Assembly (NCBI RefSeq): GCF_010470665.1
Contig: NZ_VOPZ01000007.1
Coordinates: 233,106 to 297,105, forward strand
Direction: 5' to 3'
Source: Desulfovibrio sp. JC022
GTDB taxonomy: Bacteria > Desulfobacterota > Desulfovibrionia > Desulfovibrionales > Desulfovibrionaceae
DNA length: 64,000 nt
Shown: piece after piece, positions 36,882 to 45,741 of the stretch
Layout: every line of letters starts with the position of its first letter
How positions within the stretch are numbered: position 1 is the first letter of the stretch
Made by a program: the position numbers and the translations under genes
The notes under the pieces: model-generated
Databases searched by the model: none
Told to the model about the DNA's origin: nothing
Seen by the model: the letters and a program-made list of their open reading frames with translations, nothing else

Positions 36882-38141
36882 TTAATTACGTACATCCCAA
36901 TTACCAAGCAAAACAAACTTGGTACTGGTCAATTCGGTAGCTCCCATGGGACCGTAGGAATGCAGCTTGGAAGTGGAAATTCCGATCTCCGCACCGAGTC
37001 CGAGTTGGCCGCCATCGTTAAAACGTGTGGAAGCGTTAACCCCGACCATTGAAGCATCGACTTCGCGGATAAAACGCATGGCCCGAGCATGATCTTTGGT
37101 CAGAATAACTTCACTGTGATTGGAACCGTAGCGGGCAATATGATCCTGAGCTTCATCCTGAGTGGAAACCACTTTCACGCAAAGAATCAAGTCGAGATAT
37201 TCCATACCCCAATCATCAAAATCTGCGGCAATAGCTTTTGCACCCAGCAAAGGCATGGCCCGAGGGCAACCTTTCATGGTCACACCGTAGCCTTCCAGCA
37301 AAGTACCGAGAGATGGCAAAATTTCTTTAGCTATATCTTCATGAACAAGCAGGCACTCCAAAGAATTGCAGGCCGCTGGTTTCTGAGTTTTTGAGTTCAT
37401 GATGATGTCCATGGCTTCAGGGATTTCGCAATCCTTATCCACATAAATATGACAAACGCCTTTGTAATGTTTGAGCACGGGCATGGTCGCCTGAGACACA
37501 ACAGCTCGGATCAAACCTTCACCGCCGCGGGGAATGACAACATCGATGTATTCATCCAGCTTGAGCAGCTCGCTGACCGCCTCACGATCGATAACTTCCA
37601 CAACCTGAACAGCTTCAGCAGGCAGCCCGGCTTTATCAAGGGCTTTCTGCAATAAAGAAGCAAGGGCTAGGTTGGAATGAATAGCTTCAGAACCGCCACG
37701 CAGGACTACTGAGTTCCCCGCCTTGAGGCAGAGTACAGCAGCATCAACGGTAACATTGGGGCGGGATTCAAAAATCATCATAATCACACCCAGCGGGATA
37801 CGCATCTTACCGACCATCATACCGTTGGGACGACGTTCCATCTTCTCGATTTCGCCCACAGGATCAGCCTGCCCGGCAACTTCGTTACAACCCTGAATCA
37901 TATATTCAAGAACAGCCGGGGTAATTTCCAGACGCTGCAAGCGGGCCTGATCAAGACCGCGTTCCTTGGCAACATCCAGATCTTTCTTGTTTTCTGCAAA
38001 AATAAATTCTTTTTCCTGTTCCAGTAAACCGGCCAGCTCGATTATGGCTGCGTTCCTTGCAGTTCCATCTGCACAGGCTATTTTACGGGAAGCTTCCTTG
38101 GCCTTGACGGCCACAGCTTTCATTGCTTCAAAATGGTTCAT
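36882..38141 (-). CDS. proA: Gamma-glutamyl phosphate reductase
   Basis: Reduces glutamyl-5-phosphate to the semialdehyde in proline biosynthesis. It has 419 residues with VIMMIFESRPNVTVDAA, GNSVVLRGGSEA, KPAACNSLECLLVHE (catalytic Cys) and GAEIGISTSKLHSYGPMG. proB is not adjacent. It starts at ATG 38141, first of a probable proA-nadD unit. Confidence 0.97.
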   Translation of the reverse strand: MNHFEAMKAVAVKAKEASRKIACADGTARNAAIIELAGLLEQEKEFIFAENKKDLDVAKERGLDQARLQRLEITPAVLEYMIQGCNEVAGQADPVGEIEKMERRPNGMMVGKMRIPLGVIMMIFESRPNVTVDAAVLCLKAGNSVVLRGGSEAIHSNLALASLLQKALDKAGLPAEAVQVVEVIDREAVSELLKLDEYIDVVIPRGGEGLIRAVVSQATMPVLKHYKGVCHIYVDKDCEIPEAMDIIMNSKTQKPAACNSLECLLVHEDIAKEILPSLGTLLEGYGVTMKGCPRAMPLLGAKAIAADFDDWGMEYLDLILCVKVVSTQDEAQDHIARYGSNHSEVILTKDHARAMRFIREVDASMVGVNASTRFNDGGQLGLGAEIGISTSKLHSYGPMGATELTSTKFVLLGNWDVRN

Positions 38142-38373
38142 TATTCTACCTCAAAAACATTTATATTGACTGAAATATCATTTTTTCCGCCGATTGATCC
38201 TTTTGGGCTACTAAGGATATTGCAAAAAAGTCAACTACCATTTACCAATGATAACCATCGGCAGGGGGTTTTGGTGAGAAATATATGAAATTATTTTTTC
38301 TTTTTTTGTCACCTTTTTCAAGCACTTTAACAATTAGTCAAACTTTACGGTAGGTTAATTTAAACTTTCGTTT

Positions 38374-38402
38374 TTGACCTTTTTGTCAGACTGCATTATA
38401 TA
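38374..38402 (+). promoter_or_regulatory. Candidate promoter of the YfgM-like gene
   Basis: TTGACC (38374-38379), 17 nt, TATATA (38397-38402), 48 bp before the ATG at 38450. The rest of the 308-bp gap (38142-38373) is AT-rich and holds no gene I can support. Confidence 0.5.
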
Positions 38403-38449
38403 GCGCACTTCAACTTTGTATAAATTTTTCATGGAGGCTTTCCTTTAAA

Positions 38450-39100
38450 ATGGAAGAACAAAACAACACACAGGACATTCTGAATCAGGTTCACGAATCC
38501 ACCCCCGACACTCTGCATCCTCTGCTCGACTACATTATTAAGAACGGAAAGATGATTGTAGGCGGGATAGCAGTGATTATTCTTCTTGCTGGCGGTATCT
38601 CCGGCGTCAAGTATATGAACCAGCAGAAAATGATCAAGGCCCAGAGCGAAATGGGAACTATCCTGATCAAGTACAGCGGAGCAAAACAGGCAGAAGCTCT
38701 GGCCGCTTTTGAAAAAGACGCTCCCGCTTCCATGAAGCCAGCTGTGCAGCTCGCCCTTGCCAAGGCATGGATGGACGCTGACCGCTTTGCTGACGCAAAA
38801 TCCGTATGGGCTGACATTGCCAAAACTTCTCCCAAACTGGCACCTGTTGCCGGTCTCGGACAGGCCAAATGCCTGATGCTTGAAGACAAGGCTGGCGAAG
38901 CAATCACCATTTTGCAAAAAATTAAAGAGAGCGCGGGAGCAGCATACGCTCCTTCCATCAACAGACTGCTGGCCGACGCTGCGGAAAAAGCCGGAAACAT
39001 TCAGCTTGCAGTACAGGCTTATCAGGGACTGCTGACCAGCTCTCCTCAAGAAGCTTCTTTCTTTGAGTTCAAAATCAAAGAACTCAAGGCTAAACTCTAA
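38450..39100 (+). CDS. YfgM-like membrane-anchored tetratricopeptide protein
   Basis: A 216-residue protein with a soluble N-terminus, one membrane helix (about 37-56, MIVGGIAVIILLAGGISGV) and a periplasmic helical repeat domain (ALAAFEKDAPASMKPAVQLALAKAWMDADRF in part; NIQLAVQAYQGLL). The layout matches YfgM, which associates with the SecYEG translocon and periplasmic chaperones. Its function here is inferred from architecture only. A TGGAGG ribosome site lies upstream. iorA lies 156 bp downstream beyond a folded region. Confidence 0.72.
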   Translation: MEEQNNTQDILNQVHESTPDTLHPLLDYIIKNGKMIVGGIAVIILLAGGISGVKYMNQQKMIKAQSEMGTILIKYSGAKQAEALAAFEKDAPASMKPAVQLALAKAWMDADRFADAKSVWADIAKTSPKLAPVAGLGQAKCLMLEDKAGEAITILQKIKESAGAAYAPSINRLLADAAEKAGNIQLAVQAYQGLLTSSPQEASFFEFKIKELKAKL

Positions 39101-39112
39101 ATTCACTACAGG

Positions 39113-39210
39113 CTGATCATAAGTGTACGACTGTATGATCAGATGAGCTTAAGGACGGGGATCCGGCATTAACCATAGGGGCCGGTTCCCCGCTTAGACT
39201 CGACAGTCGT
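39113..39210 (+). promoter_or_regulatory. Strongly folded leader upstream of iorA with pseudoknot potential
   Basis: Three sets of pairing are visible. Hairpin 1: CTGATCATA (39113-39121) with TATGATCAG (39134-39142), perfect 9 bp, 12-nt loop. Hairpin 2: GGGGATCCGGC (39157-39167) with GCCGGTTCCCC (39181-39191), one mismatch, extended outward by TAAG/CTTA. Third: loop segment ACGACTGT (39127-39134) is exactly complementary to ACAGTCGT (39203-39210), so the loop of hairpin 1 can pair downstream across hairpin 2. No T run follows, so it is not a simple terminator. No known riboswitch recognised. Confidence 0.5.
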
Positions 39211-39256
39211 GCGTTTGTGAACATTCTGTTAACCCCATGACCTAAGGAGCACATTC

Positions 39257-41101
39257 ATGGCTCACCCACTTCTCAAGGACAGTCCGGGCATGAAAAAGCT
39301 GCTTCTCGGCAATGAAGCCATTGTCAGAGGCGCTATTGAAGCCGGTATTCAGGTTGTTACCTGTTACCCCGGCACCCCCTCCTCCGAAGTTCCGGACACT
39401 TTCTTCCGCCTTTCCCCTGAAGGCGACTTCACTTTCGAATACTCGGTCAATGAAAAGGTCGCACTGGAAGTCGGTGGCGGAGCCACACTTGCCGGAGCAA
39501 TGACCCTGACCACCATGAAGCATGTCGGCGTTAACGTTGCTGCCGACCCGCTCATGACTCTGGCCTACACCGGCACTCCCGGCGGTATGGTTCTGCTTTC
39601 CGCAGACGATCCCGGATGCCACTCCAGCCAGAATGAACAGGACAACCGCTATTACGCACGCCTTGCCGGCATGCCCTGCCTTGAGCCTTCCACCGCTCAG
39701 GAAGCAAAGGATATGACTCGCGATGCACTGAACATGTCCCGCGAAATGTCCGCTCCATTCATTCTGCGCACCACCACCCGCGTCAACCACCTTCGCGGTC
39801 CGGTTGAGTACGGTGAAATTGCAAAGCTGGCACCTGCTGAAGGGTTCAAGAAGAATCCCGCACAGTACGTACCAATTCCGGCATTTGCCCGCAGAATGCA
39901 CGTAGAGCTTCTTGAAAAGCTCGAAAAGCTGCGTGAGATGGCAGAGACCTCCAAGTACAACAAAATTTCCGGTAACGGAAAAATCGGAATCGTTGCTTCC
40001 GGTATCTGTAGGGCTTATCTTGCAGATGCACTGGCTGATACCGGCCTTGCCGACAAATTTAAAATCCTTGAGCTGGGCTTCACTTATCCGTTGCCCACCA
40101 ACATGCTCACCGACTTTATCTCCTCCGTGGAAAAAGTTGTTGTTCTGGAAGAACTTGAGCCTTTCCTTGAAAATGAAATCAGGGTGCTGGCCCAGAAGAA
40201 TTCCATTGCAGTCGAAGTTATCGGTAAAGATAACGCGCTGCTGCCCCTGAACGACGAATACTCCACCCTGAACATCAGCGCGATTATCCGCGAAGTTATG
40301 GGAATGGAAGTTGAGAAGCTCGAAAGCTGTCCCGCGGAAGAAGGACTGCCCATGCGTCCGCCGAACCTCTGCGCAGGCTGTACCCACCGGGCCGCTTACT
40401 ACGCAGTGAAAAAGGTCTTCGGCCCTGACGCTGTCTGTTCTTCCGATATCGGCTGTTACACCCTCGGTATCCTGCCCCCGCTTAATGCTGCGGACTTCCT
40501 GCTCTGCATGGGTTCCTCCATCTCCGCAGGCTCCGGAGCCGCAAAGGCCGCAGGTCAGACCGTGGTCGGCTTCATCGGTGACTCTACCTTCTTCCATTCC
40601 GGCATTACCGGACTGATTAACGCGGTATTCAACCAGCACGACATTCTGCTGGTTATCCTTGATAACTCAACCACCGCCATGACCGGGCACCAGCCCCACC
40701 CCGGCGTTGAGACCACAGCACTGGGTTCCAACCCCGTGCAGGTTGATATCGAGTCCATCGTCAAGGGATGCGGAGTAAATGAAATCCGCACTGTGAACCC
40801 GCTGAATCAGAAAGCCCTCACCAAAGACCTTGAAGACCTGAAGGCTATGAAAGGCGTGCGTGTCCTTATCGCTAAGGCACCCTGTCCTCTCTTCGCCCGC
40901 AGAACCCTCAAAAAAGCACCCGGACAGACTGCTTACGTAGCTGATCAGACTGACGAAGTGCTCAAGGTGATGGAAGAACTGGCCTGTCCCGCATTTGAAA
41001 AAACTGCGGAAGGCGTTGAAATCAACGAAATCCTTTGTTCCGGCTGTATGCTCTGCTTACAGCTGACTAAAGATATTAAAGCCCGGAAAAGGAGCAGCTA
41101 A
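39257..41101 (+). CDS. iorA: Indolepyruvate ferredoxin oxidoreductase, alpha subunit
   Basis: Thiamine-diphosphate enzyme subunit oxidising aryl pyruvates from aromatic amino acids to acyl-CoA with reduction of ferredoxin. The N-terminal pyrimidine-binding part has GNEAIVRGAIEAGIQVVTCYPGTP (as block) and the C-terminal part has the TPP site GDSTFFHSGITGLINAVFN. The carboxy-terminal ferredoxin region is reduced: only C577 plus C594, C597 and C600 (CSGCMLC) remain, where relatives usually have two full 4Fe-4S motifs. It has 614 residues. A TAATG junction couples it to iorB. Confidence 0.93.
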   Translation: MAHPLLKDSPGMKKLLLGNEAIVRGAIEAGIQVVTCYPGTPSSEVPDTFFRLSPEGDFTFEYSVNEKVALEVGGGATLAGAMTLTTMKHVGVNVAADPLMTLAYTGTPGGMVLLSADDPGCHSSQNEQDNRYYARLAGMPCLEPSTAQEAKDMTRDALNMSREMSAPFILRTTTRVNHLRGPVEYGEIAKLAPAEGFKKNPAQYVPIPAFARRMHVELLEKLEKLREMAETSKYNKISGNGKIGIVASGICRAYLADALADTGLADKFKILELGFTYPLPTNMLTDFISSVEKVVVLEELEPFLENEIRVLAQKNSIAVEVIGKDNALLPLNDEYSTLNISAIIREVMGMEVEKLESCPAEEGLPMRPPNLCAGCTHRAAYYAVKKVFGPDAVCSSDIGCYTLGILPPLNAADFLLCMGSSISAGSGAAKAAGQTVVGFIGDSTFFHSGITGLINAVFNQHDILLVILDNSTTAMTGHQPHPGVETTALGSNPVQVDIESIVKGCGVNEIRTVNPLNQKALTKDLEDLKAMKGVRVLIAKAPCPLFARRTLKKAPGQTAYVADQTDEVLKVMEELACPAFEKTAEGVEINEILCSGCMLCLQLTKDIKARKRSS

Positions 41102-41688
41102 TGGATACCAGGTTGCGTATATTCATGACCGGGGTCGGCGGACAGGGAACCCTGACAGCCACCAACCTCCTCGCACAGGCGGTTCTTGACTGCGGTATCG
41201 ATGTCACTGCCGGAGAAATTCACGGAATGGCCCAGCGCGGCGGTGTTGTAGAATCTGCACTGCTCATCGGACTGGCCTCTCCCAAAATCGGACATGGCGA
41301 AGCAGACGTCATCCTCGGCTTTGAGCCGCTGGAAACTCTGCGCGCCCTGCCTTACCTTAAACCCGGCGGCACAGTGCTTTCCAGCACCGAATATGTTCCG
41401 CCGCTTTCCGTATGCACCGGAAAAGCAGAAAACACACCCCTTGAAATTATCAAGGAAAAGGTTGATACCTGCGCCGGAAAAGCATACTACCTGCCCTGCC
41501 AGAGTTTAGGCCTTGAAGCCGGAGCTGTGCAGAGCGGTAATATTGCCCTGCTAGGAGCACTCTGCGCCACAGGATGCATTCCGCTTAAACCGGAACAATT
41601 GGCTGAGACAATCAAATCAGCCATGAAACCGAAAATTGCGGATATCAACCTGAAGGCTCTGGAACTCGGAGTGAAGGCAGTATCTTAA
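41101..41688 (+). CDS. iorB: Indolepyruvate ferredoxin oxidoreductase, beta subunit
   Basis: A 195-residue partner with the 2-oxoacid oxidoreductase gamma fold. MTGVGGQGTLTATNLLAQAV is the nucleotide-like glycine loop, GEIHGMAQRGGVVES the family signature, and EPLETLRALPYLKPGGT follows. It starts at the base shared with the iorA stop. A perfect terminator stem follows at 41698. Confidence 0.94.
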   Translation: MDTRLRIFMTGVGGQGTLTATNLLAQAVLDCGIDVTAGEIHGMAQRGGVVESALLIGLASPKIGHGEADVILGFEPLETLRALPYLKPGGTVLSSTEYVPPLSVCTGKAENTPLEIIKEKVDTCAGKAYYLPCQSLGLEAGAVQSGNIALLGALCATGCIPLKPEQLAETIKSAMKPKIADINLKALELGVKAVS

Positions 41689-41697
41689 GTAAATAAA

Positions 41698-41735
41698 TCG
41701 ACAGCCGCATGTTTCCATGCGGCTGTCGACTTTCC
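41698..41735 (+). terminator. iorAB terminator
   Basis: TCGACAGCCGCATG (41698-41711) pairs perfectly with CATGCGGCTGTCGA (41716-41729), 14 bp, 4-nt loop. The following tail is only partly T-rich. Confidence 0.75.
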
Positions 41736-41752
41736 AGAACAGTATACCATAT

Positions 41753-41829
41753 CGGGAGGTTACTCCCGAATGCGCCCCCAAAAGTACAAACAATATTTTA
41801 GGCCGGAACCACGGAGCGCAAAAGCTCCG
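41753..41829 (+). promoter_or_regulatory. Two leader hairpins before the sigma-54 activator gene
   Basis: CGGGAG-gtta-CTCCCG (41753-41768) and CGGAGC-gcaaaa-GCTCCG (about 41812-41829) lie between the iorAB terminator and the activator start at 41862. They may shape mRNA stability or translation. Confidence 0.3.
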
Positions 41830-41861
41830 GCAAAGCTGAAACTAAAAACAGCCTGGACGGC

Positions 41862-43442
41862 ATGAGTAAAGAAATGACTAGAAACGGACTGACGGAACGA
41901 GTGGACAATATCTATCTTTCAACTTTGAATGAAATTCTTGATTCTGTAGCTCCCCATCACGATTTGGAACCCAGCCTCAATGCGATTCTTGAAGTTCTGT
42001 CCAAAGACCTCCACTTCCCGCGTGCATTCCTGGCCATCATGGACCCGGAATCGGAAAAACTGAAGCTTTCCATTACCCACAGCCCAGCTAAGGACTACAC
42101 AGCCACTTACGCACCGGGTAAAGGAGTTGTGGGTAAAGTTTACGAGACCGGTGAATCTGTAATCATCCCCAGAATGTCGGACGACAACCAGCTGCTGAAT
42201 AAAGCATTCAACAGATCTGAGGAAGAACAGAAAAAACTGTCTTTTATTTGCGTACCCATAAAAAGCACTGATTCAGACGGCAATCAGGAAGTCCTCGGCG
42301 CACTGAGCGTAGACTCCCCCATTCTGCCCATGAACGACCTGCTTGAGCATAAACAATTTCTCGAAGTAGTGGCCGCCCTGATCTCCAATCAGGTCTCCCG
42401 CCTACAGGAAGAAATGTCCCTGCAAGCCCAGTTGCTTTCACAGGGTATGATGCCCGGAGCGGTGGATGTACCTCCGCCGGCTGACTTTGTGGCTACGTCC
42501 AAAAGCATGAAACAAGTGCTTAGGCAATCCCGTCAGGTCGGCCCCAGCCGCGCCACAGCACTGCTGCGCGGTGAATCCGGTACCGGTAAGGAACTTCTTG
42601 CCGAGGCCATTCATTCATGCAGTCCCAGAAGAGATAAGCCGCTGGTCAAGCTCAACTGCGCAGCCCTTCCCGCCGAACTGGTGGAAAGTGAACTTTTCGG
42701 ACACCAGAAAGGTGCCTTTACCGGTGCTTACCAGAATAAACGAGGTCTCTTTGAAATCGCCAACAACGGAACCCTGTTCCTTGACGAAATCGGAGAGCTT
42801 TCCCTTGACGCACAGGCCAAAGTACTGCGTGCCATTCAGGAAAAGGAAATCCAGCGCGTAGGCTCCGAACAGCCTATTGCTGTTGACGTCCGCCTCATCT
42901 GCGCCACACATCAGCCGCTGGAAAAGCTGCTGCGTGAAGGCAAATTCAGGGAAGACCTTTTTTACCGCATCAACGTATTCCCAATCTTCATTCCGCCCCT
43001 GCGTGAGCGTCGCGAAGACATCCTGCCGCTGGCGGAAAAATTCCTCGATATGTTTTCCGGGGAATACAGCAAGGAAATCAAAAGGATTTCCAGCCCGGCC
43101 ATTGATCTATTCACCCAGTACCACTGGCCCGGAAACGTACGCGAGCTGAAGAACTGCATCGAACGCGCGGTACTCATCTGCGAGGAAGAGGTAATCAGGA
43201 CTTACCACCTGCCCCCGACCTTGCAGACTGCGGAATCCACAGCCACCGACACCTCCCTTTCCTTTGGTGAGGCTGTTGCAAAGTTCGAACAGGAACTGCT
43301 GGTCGACTCCCTGAAAAAGGCGCGCGGCAACATGTTGCAGGCAGCAAGAGACCTGCGGGTAAGCTACCGTATCGTCAACTATAAGGTCAAAAAGTACAAT
43401 ATTGACGTCAAGAAATACGCAGGCGCAAAAAAGAAGAAATAA
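41862..43442 (+). CDS. Sigma-54-dependent transcriptional activator (NifA-like, GAF sensor)
   Basis: A 526-residue bacterial enhancer-binding protein. An N-terminal GAF domain (about 35-180) is followed by the AAA+ module: Walker A GESGTGKE (about 236), the sigma-54 contact GAFTGA, Walker B GTLFLDEIGEL, the arginine region and WPGNVRELKN. A Fis-type helix-turn-helix ends it (NMLQAARDLRVSYRIVNYKV). It needs RpoN promoters, and I found no clear -24/-12 element nearby. Its place between iorAB and korDABC suggests it may control ferredoxin-linked amino-acid catabolism. It forms a probable operon with the lipoprotein gene 3 bp downstream. Confidence 0.9.
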   Translation: MSKEMTRNGLTERVDNIYLSTLNEILDSVAPHHDLEPSLNAILEVLSKDLHFPRAFLAIMDPESEKLKLSITHSPAKDYTATYAPGKGVVGKVYETGESVIIPRMSDDNQLLNKAFNRSEEEQKKLSFICVPIKSTDSDGNQEVLGALSVDSPILPMNDLLEHKQFLEVVAALISNQVSRLQEEMSLQAQLLSQGMMPGAVDVPPPADFVATSKSMKQVLRQSRQVGPSRATALLRGESGTGKELLAEAIHSCSPRRDKPLVKLNCAALPAELVESELFGHQKGAFTGAYQNKRGLFEIANNGTLFLDEIGELSLDAQAKVLRAIQEKEIQRVGSEQPIAVDVRLICATHQPLEKLLREGKFREDLFYRINVFPIFIPPLRERREDILPLAEKFLDMFSGEYSKEIKRISSPAIDLFTQYHWPGNVRELKNCIERAVLICEEEVIRTYHLPPTLQTAESTATDTSLSFGEAVAKFEQELLVDSLKKARGNMLQAARDLRVSYRIVNYKVKKYNIDVKKYAGAKKKK

Positions 43443-43445
43443 AAC

Positions 43446-44030
43446 ATGCATACTTTAAAGCTCGCCGGAAAAGGCATTCTCAAGCCTCTCCTCTGCACAG
43501 CTTTATGTCTACTGACATTGATTATCATGGGTTGTTCCAGTGCTAAACAAGCACCGGGGCAACCCTTTGTCATTCCTTTTGACTCCGATCACATCACAAC
43601 AGATAAATCCCTATCCGTATCCACTAAACTTTATCCTGATGGCGATGATGAACGCGACTTCAAAACCATCACCCATCAGGATTTCTACTTTGGCAACAAG
43701 AATTGTACTGCCAGTATACGTCTAATCCTGAACCGCAAAGCCACCGTAGACATGCCCGAAATCGGCGATTGGTCAACGGTCTCAGTTGGCGATTGTCTGG
43801 ATAGCGGTCAAGATACAAACTGCTACACAGCGCATATCGACTGCCATCTGGTACGCACAACCTTCATTTCTACCGGAAAACGCAGCCTCGCCGTAATCAG
43901 AGTACGTAACCGGGCACGGGAGCCGCAGGAACTCTGCAAACAATGGGACCCGCACAATCTCAGCCCTGATCAGCAGGAAGAAGTTGAAACTTTCAACCAG
44001 ACTTCTGATTCTTTGTTTATGTACAAATAA
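43446..44030 (+). CDS. Hypothetical lipoprotein
   Basis: A 194-residue protein with a lipoprotein signal (basic start, hydrophobic helix, IIMGC lipobox, Cys30). The mature part is beta-rich and holds several cysteines (GNKNCTASIRL, VGDCLDSGQDTNCYTAHIDCH, EPQELC), which could form periplasmic disulfides. It starts 3 bp after the sigma-54 activator stop codon, so it is probably co-expressed. I do not recognise the family. Confidence 0.65.
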   Translation: MHTLKLAGKGILKPLLCTALCLLTLIIMGCSSAKQAPGQPFVIPFDSDHITTDKSLSVSTKLYPDGDDERDFKTITHQDFYFGNKNCTASIRLILNRKATVDMPEIGDWSTVSVGDCLDSGQDTNCYTAHIDCHLVRTTFISTGKRSLAVIRVRNRAREPQELCKQWDPHNLSPDQQEEVETFNQTSDSLFMYK

Positions 44031-44031
44031 A

Positions 44032-44113
44032 GCCTCCGGCGGCCCTGCCGGGAGCTTTAAACCCTTTTGAAAAAGGGTTTAAAAATCCCAAAACTTTTTA
44101 GTGGGGCTTCACC
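44032..44113 (+). repeat. Intergenic hairpin repeat
   Basis: Family copy: GCCTCCGGCGGCCCTGCC, stem TTTAAACCCTTTT/AAAAGGGTTTAAA with a short loop, AATCCCAAAACTT and a GGGGCTTCACC right end. It follows the lipoprotein stop directly. Confidence 0.78.
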
Positions 44114-44130
44114 TGAAACATTTTCATAAA

Positions 44131-44170
44131 TAAAACCCGCAATATCTTGATCGATATTGCGGGCTTTGTT
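44131..44170 (+). terminator. Terminator in the lipoprotein/korC convergent gap
   Basis: CCCGCAATATC (44136-44146) pairs with GATATTGCGGG (44153-44163), then a T-rich tail. It lies between two hairpin repeats. Confidence 0.8.
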
Positions 44171-44195
44171 TGTCGCACTTTTAAATATACGAAGC

Positions 44196-44277
44196 GGCGA
44201 AGCCTAATATAAGGCTTTGAAAGGGAATCCAAAGGGAAAACTTTTGCAAAAGTTTTCCCTTTGGCCCCCGGAGGGAT
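44196..44277 (-). repeat. Intergenic hairpin repeat, inverted copy
   Basis: Ends GGCGAAGCC (44196-44204) and CCCCCGGAGGG near 44277. The centre is a perfect 36-bp palindrome (44229-44264). It is immediately downstream of korC, in line with a terminator role, and its stem differs in sequence from the TTTAAACCC-type copies. Confidence 0.78.
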
Positions 44278-44279
44278 TC

Positions 44280-44903
44280 TTAAATGGAATCGTAATCATA
44301 CTCCTCATCGGAGACGATAACTGAATTGGACTTCCAGAGCTCTTCAGGATCACCGAAGTTCTTCTTGGCTTCACGGAATCCCATGTTGAATGCTTTGACG
44401 TTAATCTCCCTGATTTTCTCAGGAAGTACGGCCTCAAGGTTCTTACGCATGGTCCGCTGCTGCGCAAAGGGAAGCAGGTAGGTTGCCGCACCGAGAACAA
44501 TGGTGTTCATGGCTTGAGGCAGTCCCAGCTTATCTTTGGCCAGCTTGGTAAACGGCAGACCGATAAATTGATTCACTGGAGGCTGCTTAACCAGATCAGT
44601 TTCGATCATGAGCAATCCACCGGGCTTCAGGTTACGGTAATACATGTTACACGCTTCCTGACTTAAGGCGATAAGCAGATCAACGGACTCAGCCTTGGGG
44701 TAACTGATCACCTCGGAACTGACCACGAGATCGGAACGACTGGCTCCGCCACGGGCTTCCGGGCCGTAACTCTGGGTCTGGGTCACGAAGTAACCGTGCC
44801 CGAGAGCAAGGCCTGAGCCCATAACCTTACCCAAAGTCAGGATTCCCTGTCCGCCAAGACCTGAAAGGCGGATTTCAAATCTGTCCAGAGGTTGATTTTT
44901 CAT
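44280..44903 (-). CDS. korC: 2-oxoacid:ferredoxin oxidoreductase, gamma subunit
   Basis: A 207-residue gamma subunit of a four-part 2-oxoacid:ferredoxin oxidoreductase, most likely 2-oxoglutarate. It contains RLSGLGGQGILTLGKVMGSGL (as its glycine-loop block), QSYGPEARGGASRSDLVVS and LIALSQEACNMYYRNLKPGG. The start shares a base with the korB stop (TAATG). It ends at the hairpin repeat. Subunit order D-A-B-C matches Kor-type operons. Confidence 0.9.
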   Translation of the reverse strand: MKNQPLDRFEIRLSGLGGQGILTLGKVMGSGLALGHGYFVTQTQSYGPEARGGASRSDLVVSSEVISYPKAESVDLLIALSQEACNMYYRNLKPGGLLMIETDLVKQPPVNQFIGLPFTKLAKDKLGLPQAMNTIVLGAATYLLPFAQQRTMRKNLEAVLPEKIREINVKAFNMGFREAKKNFGDPEELWKSNSVIVSDEEYDYDSI

Positions 44904-45739
44904 TACGCACCTCCCTGACAGTTCGCAGCCATTTCATAGAATTTCTCTTCCAGACCGGGTTCATCCTTCTGTACGAACACCCCGGAAGGAGTCTTCTTGG
45001 CTTTCTCGGCTTCACTGAGCTTGTTGTAACGCTCAATGTCGATAACATCCTTCTTGAGCATCTTGTACATATCCACAGGGGTCCTGTACTTATTCTTGCG
45101 TCCGTACTGGGTGTGGCAGGGAGTAAGAATCTCCACCACTCCGAAACCGGGATTGCTGATGCCGTCCATGATCATCTGGTCCAGCTTTTTAACATGGAAA
45201 ACAGTTCCACGAGCCACATAATTGGCCTTGGCAGCACTGCAAAGCTCCACGCAGTCAAAGCTCTGTTCCATCTGCCCCATAGGGGTAGTCATGGAAAAAG
45301 AACCTGAAGGCGTTGTCGGAGAGCACTGTCCCCCGGTCATACCGTAAATGTTATTATTGAGGATCAATGCAGTTACGCCGATATTCCTGCGCGCTGCATG
45401 GATCAGGTGGTTACCGCCGATAGCCATTGAGTCGCCATCGCCCATGACCACAATTACGTGCATACCCGGCTTTGCCATCTTAATTCCGGTGGCGAAAGTG
45501 AGTGCACGACCATGGGTGGTATGTACGGTGTTGAAATCAACATATGCCGCAAGCCTGCCGGAACAACCGATACCGGCCACCACACAAACCTCGTCCTTGG
45601 AAAGACCGAGACCGTGAATTGCCCTGATCAGCGATCCGAGCACGATACCGTGCCCGCAACCGGCACAGAAAACGTGCGGAAACTTCTTGTTATGCCTTAA
45701 GTACTCATGAATGAGCTGTGTACCTTTCATATCAACCAT
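44903..45739 (-). CDS. korB: 2-oxoacid:ferredoxin oxidoreductase, beta subunit
   Basis: TPP-binding subunit, 278 residues. FCAGCGHGIVLGSLIRAI, GIGCSGRLAAYVDFNT, the TPP/Mg site GDGDSMAIGGNHLIHAARRN and NNNIYGMTGGQ are diagnostic. Cysteines (CAGC, GC, C) bind the 4Fe-4S cluster expected in beta subunits. It starts 3 bp after korA. Confidence 0.94.
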   Translation of the reverse strand: MVDMKGTQLIHEYLRHNKKFPHVFCAGCGHGIVLGSLIRAIHGLGLSKDEVCVVAGIGCSGRLAAYVDFNTVHTTHGRALTFATGIKMAKPGMHVIVVMGDGDSMAIGGNHLIHAARRNIGVTALILNNNIYGMTGGQCSPTTPSGSFSMTTPMGQMEQSFDCVELCSAAKANYVARGTVFHVKKLDQMIMDGISNPGFGVVEILTPCHTQYGRKNKYRTPVDMYKMLKKDVIDIERYNKLSEAEKAKKTPSGVFVQKDEPGLEEKFYEMAANCQGGA

Positions 45740-45741
45740 GA

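Noticed and set aside
39242-40639. 465-codon open frame opposite iorA
   Set aside because: Shadow of iorA codon bias; cysteine/glycine-rich nonsense composition.
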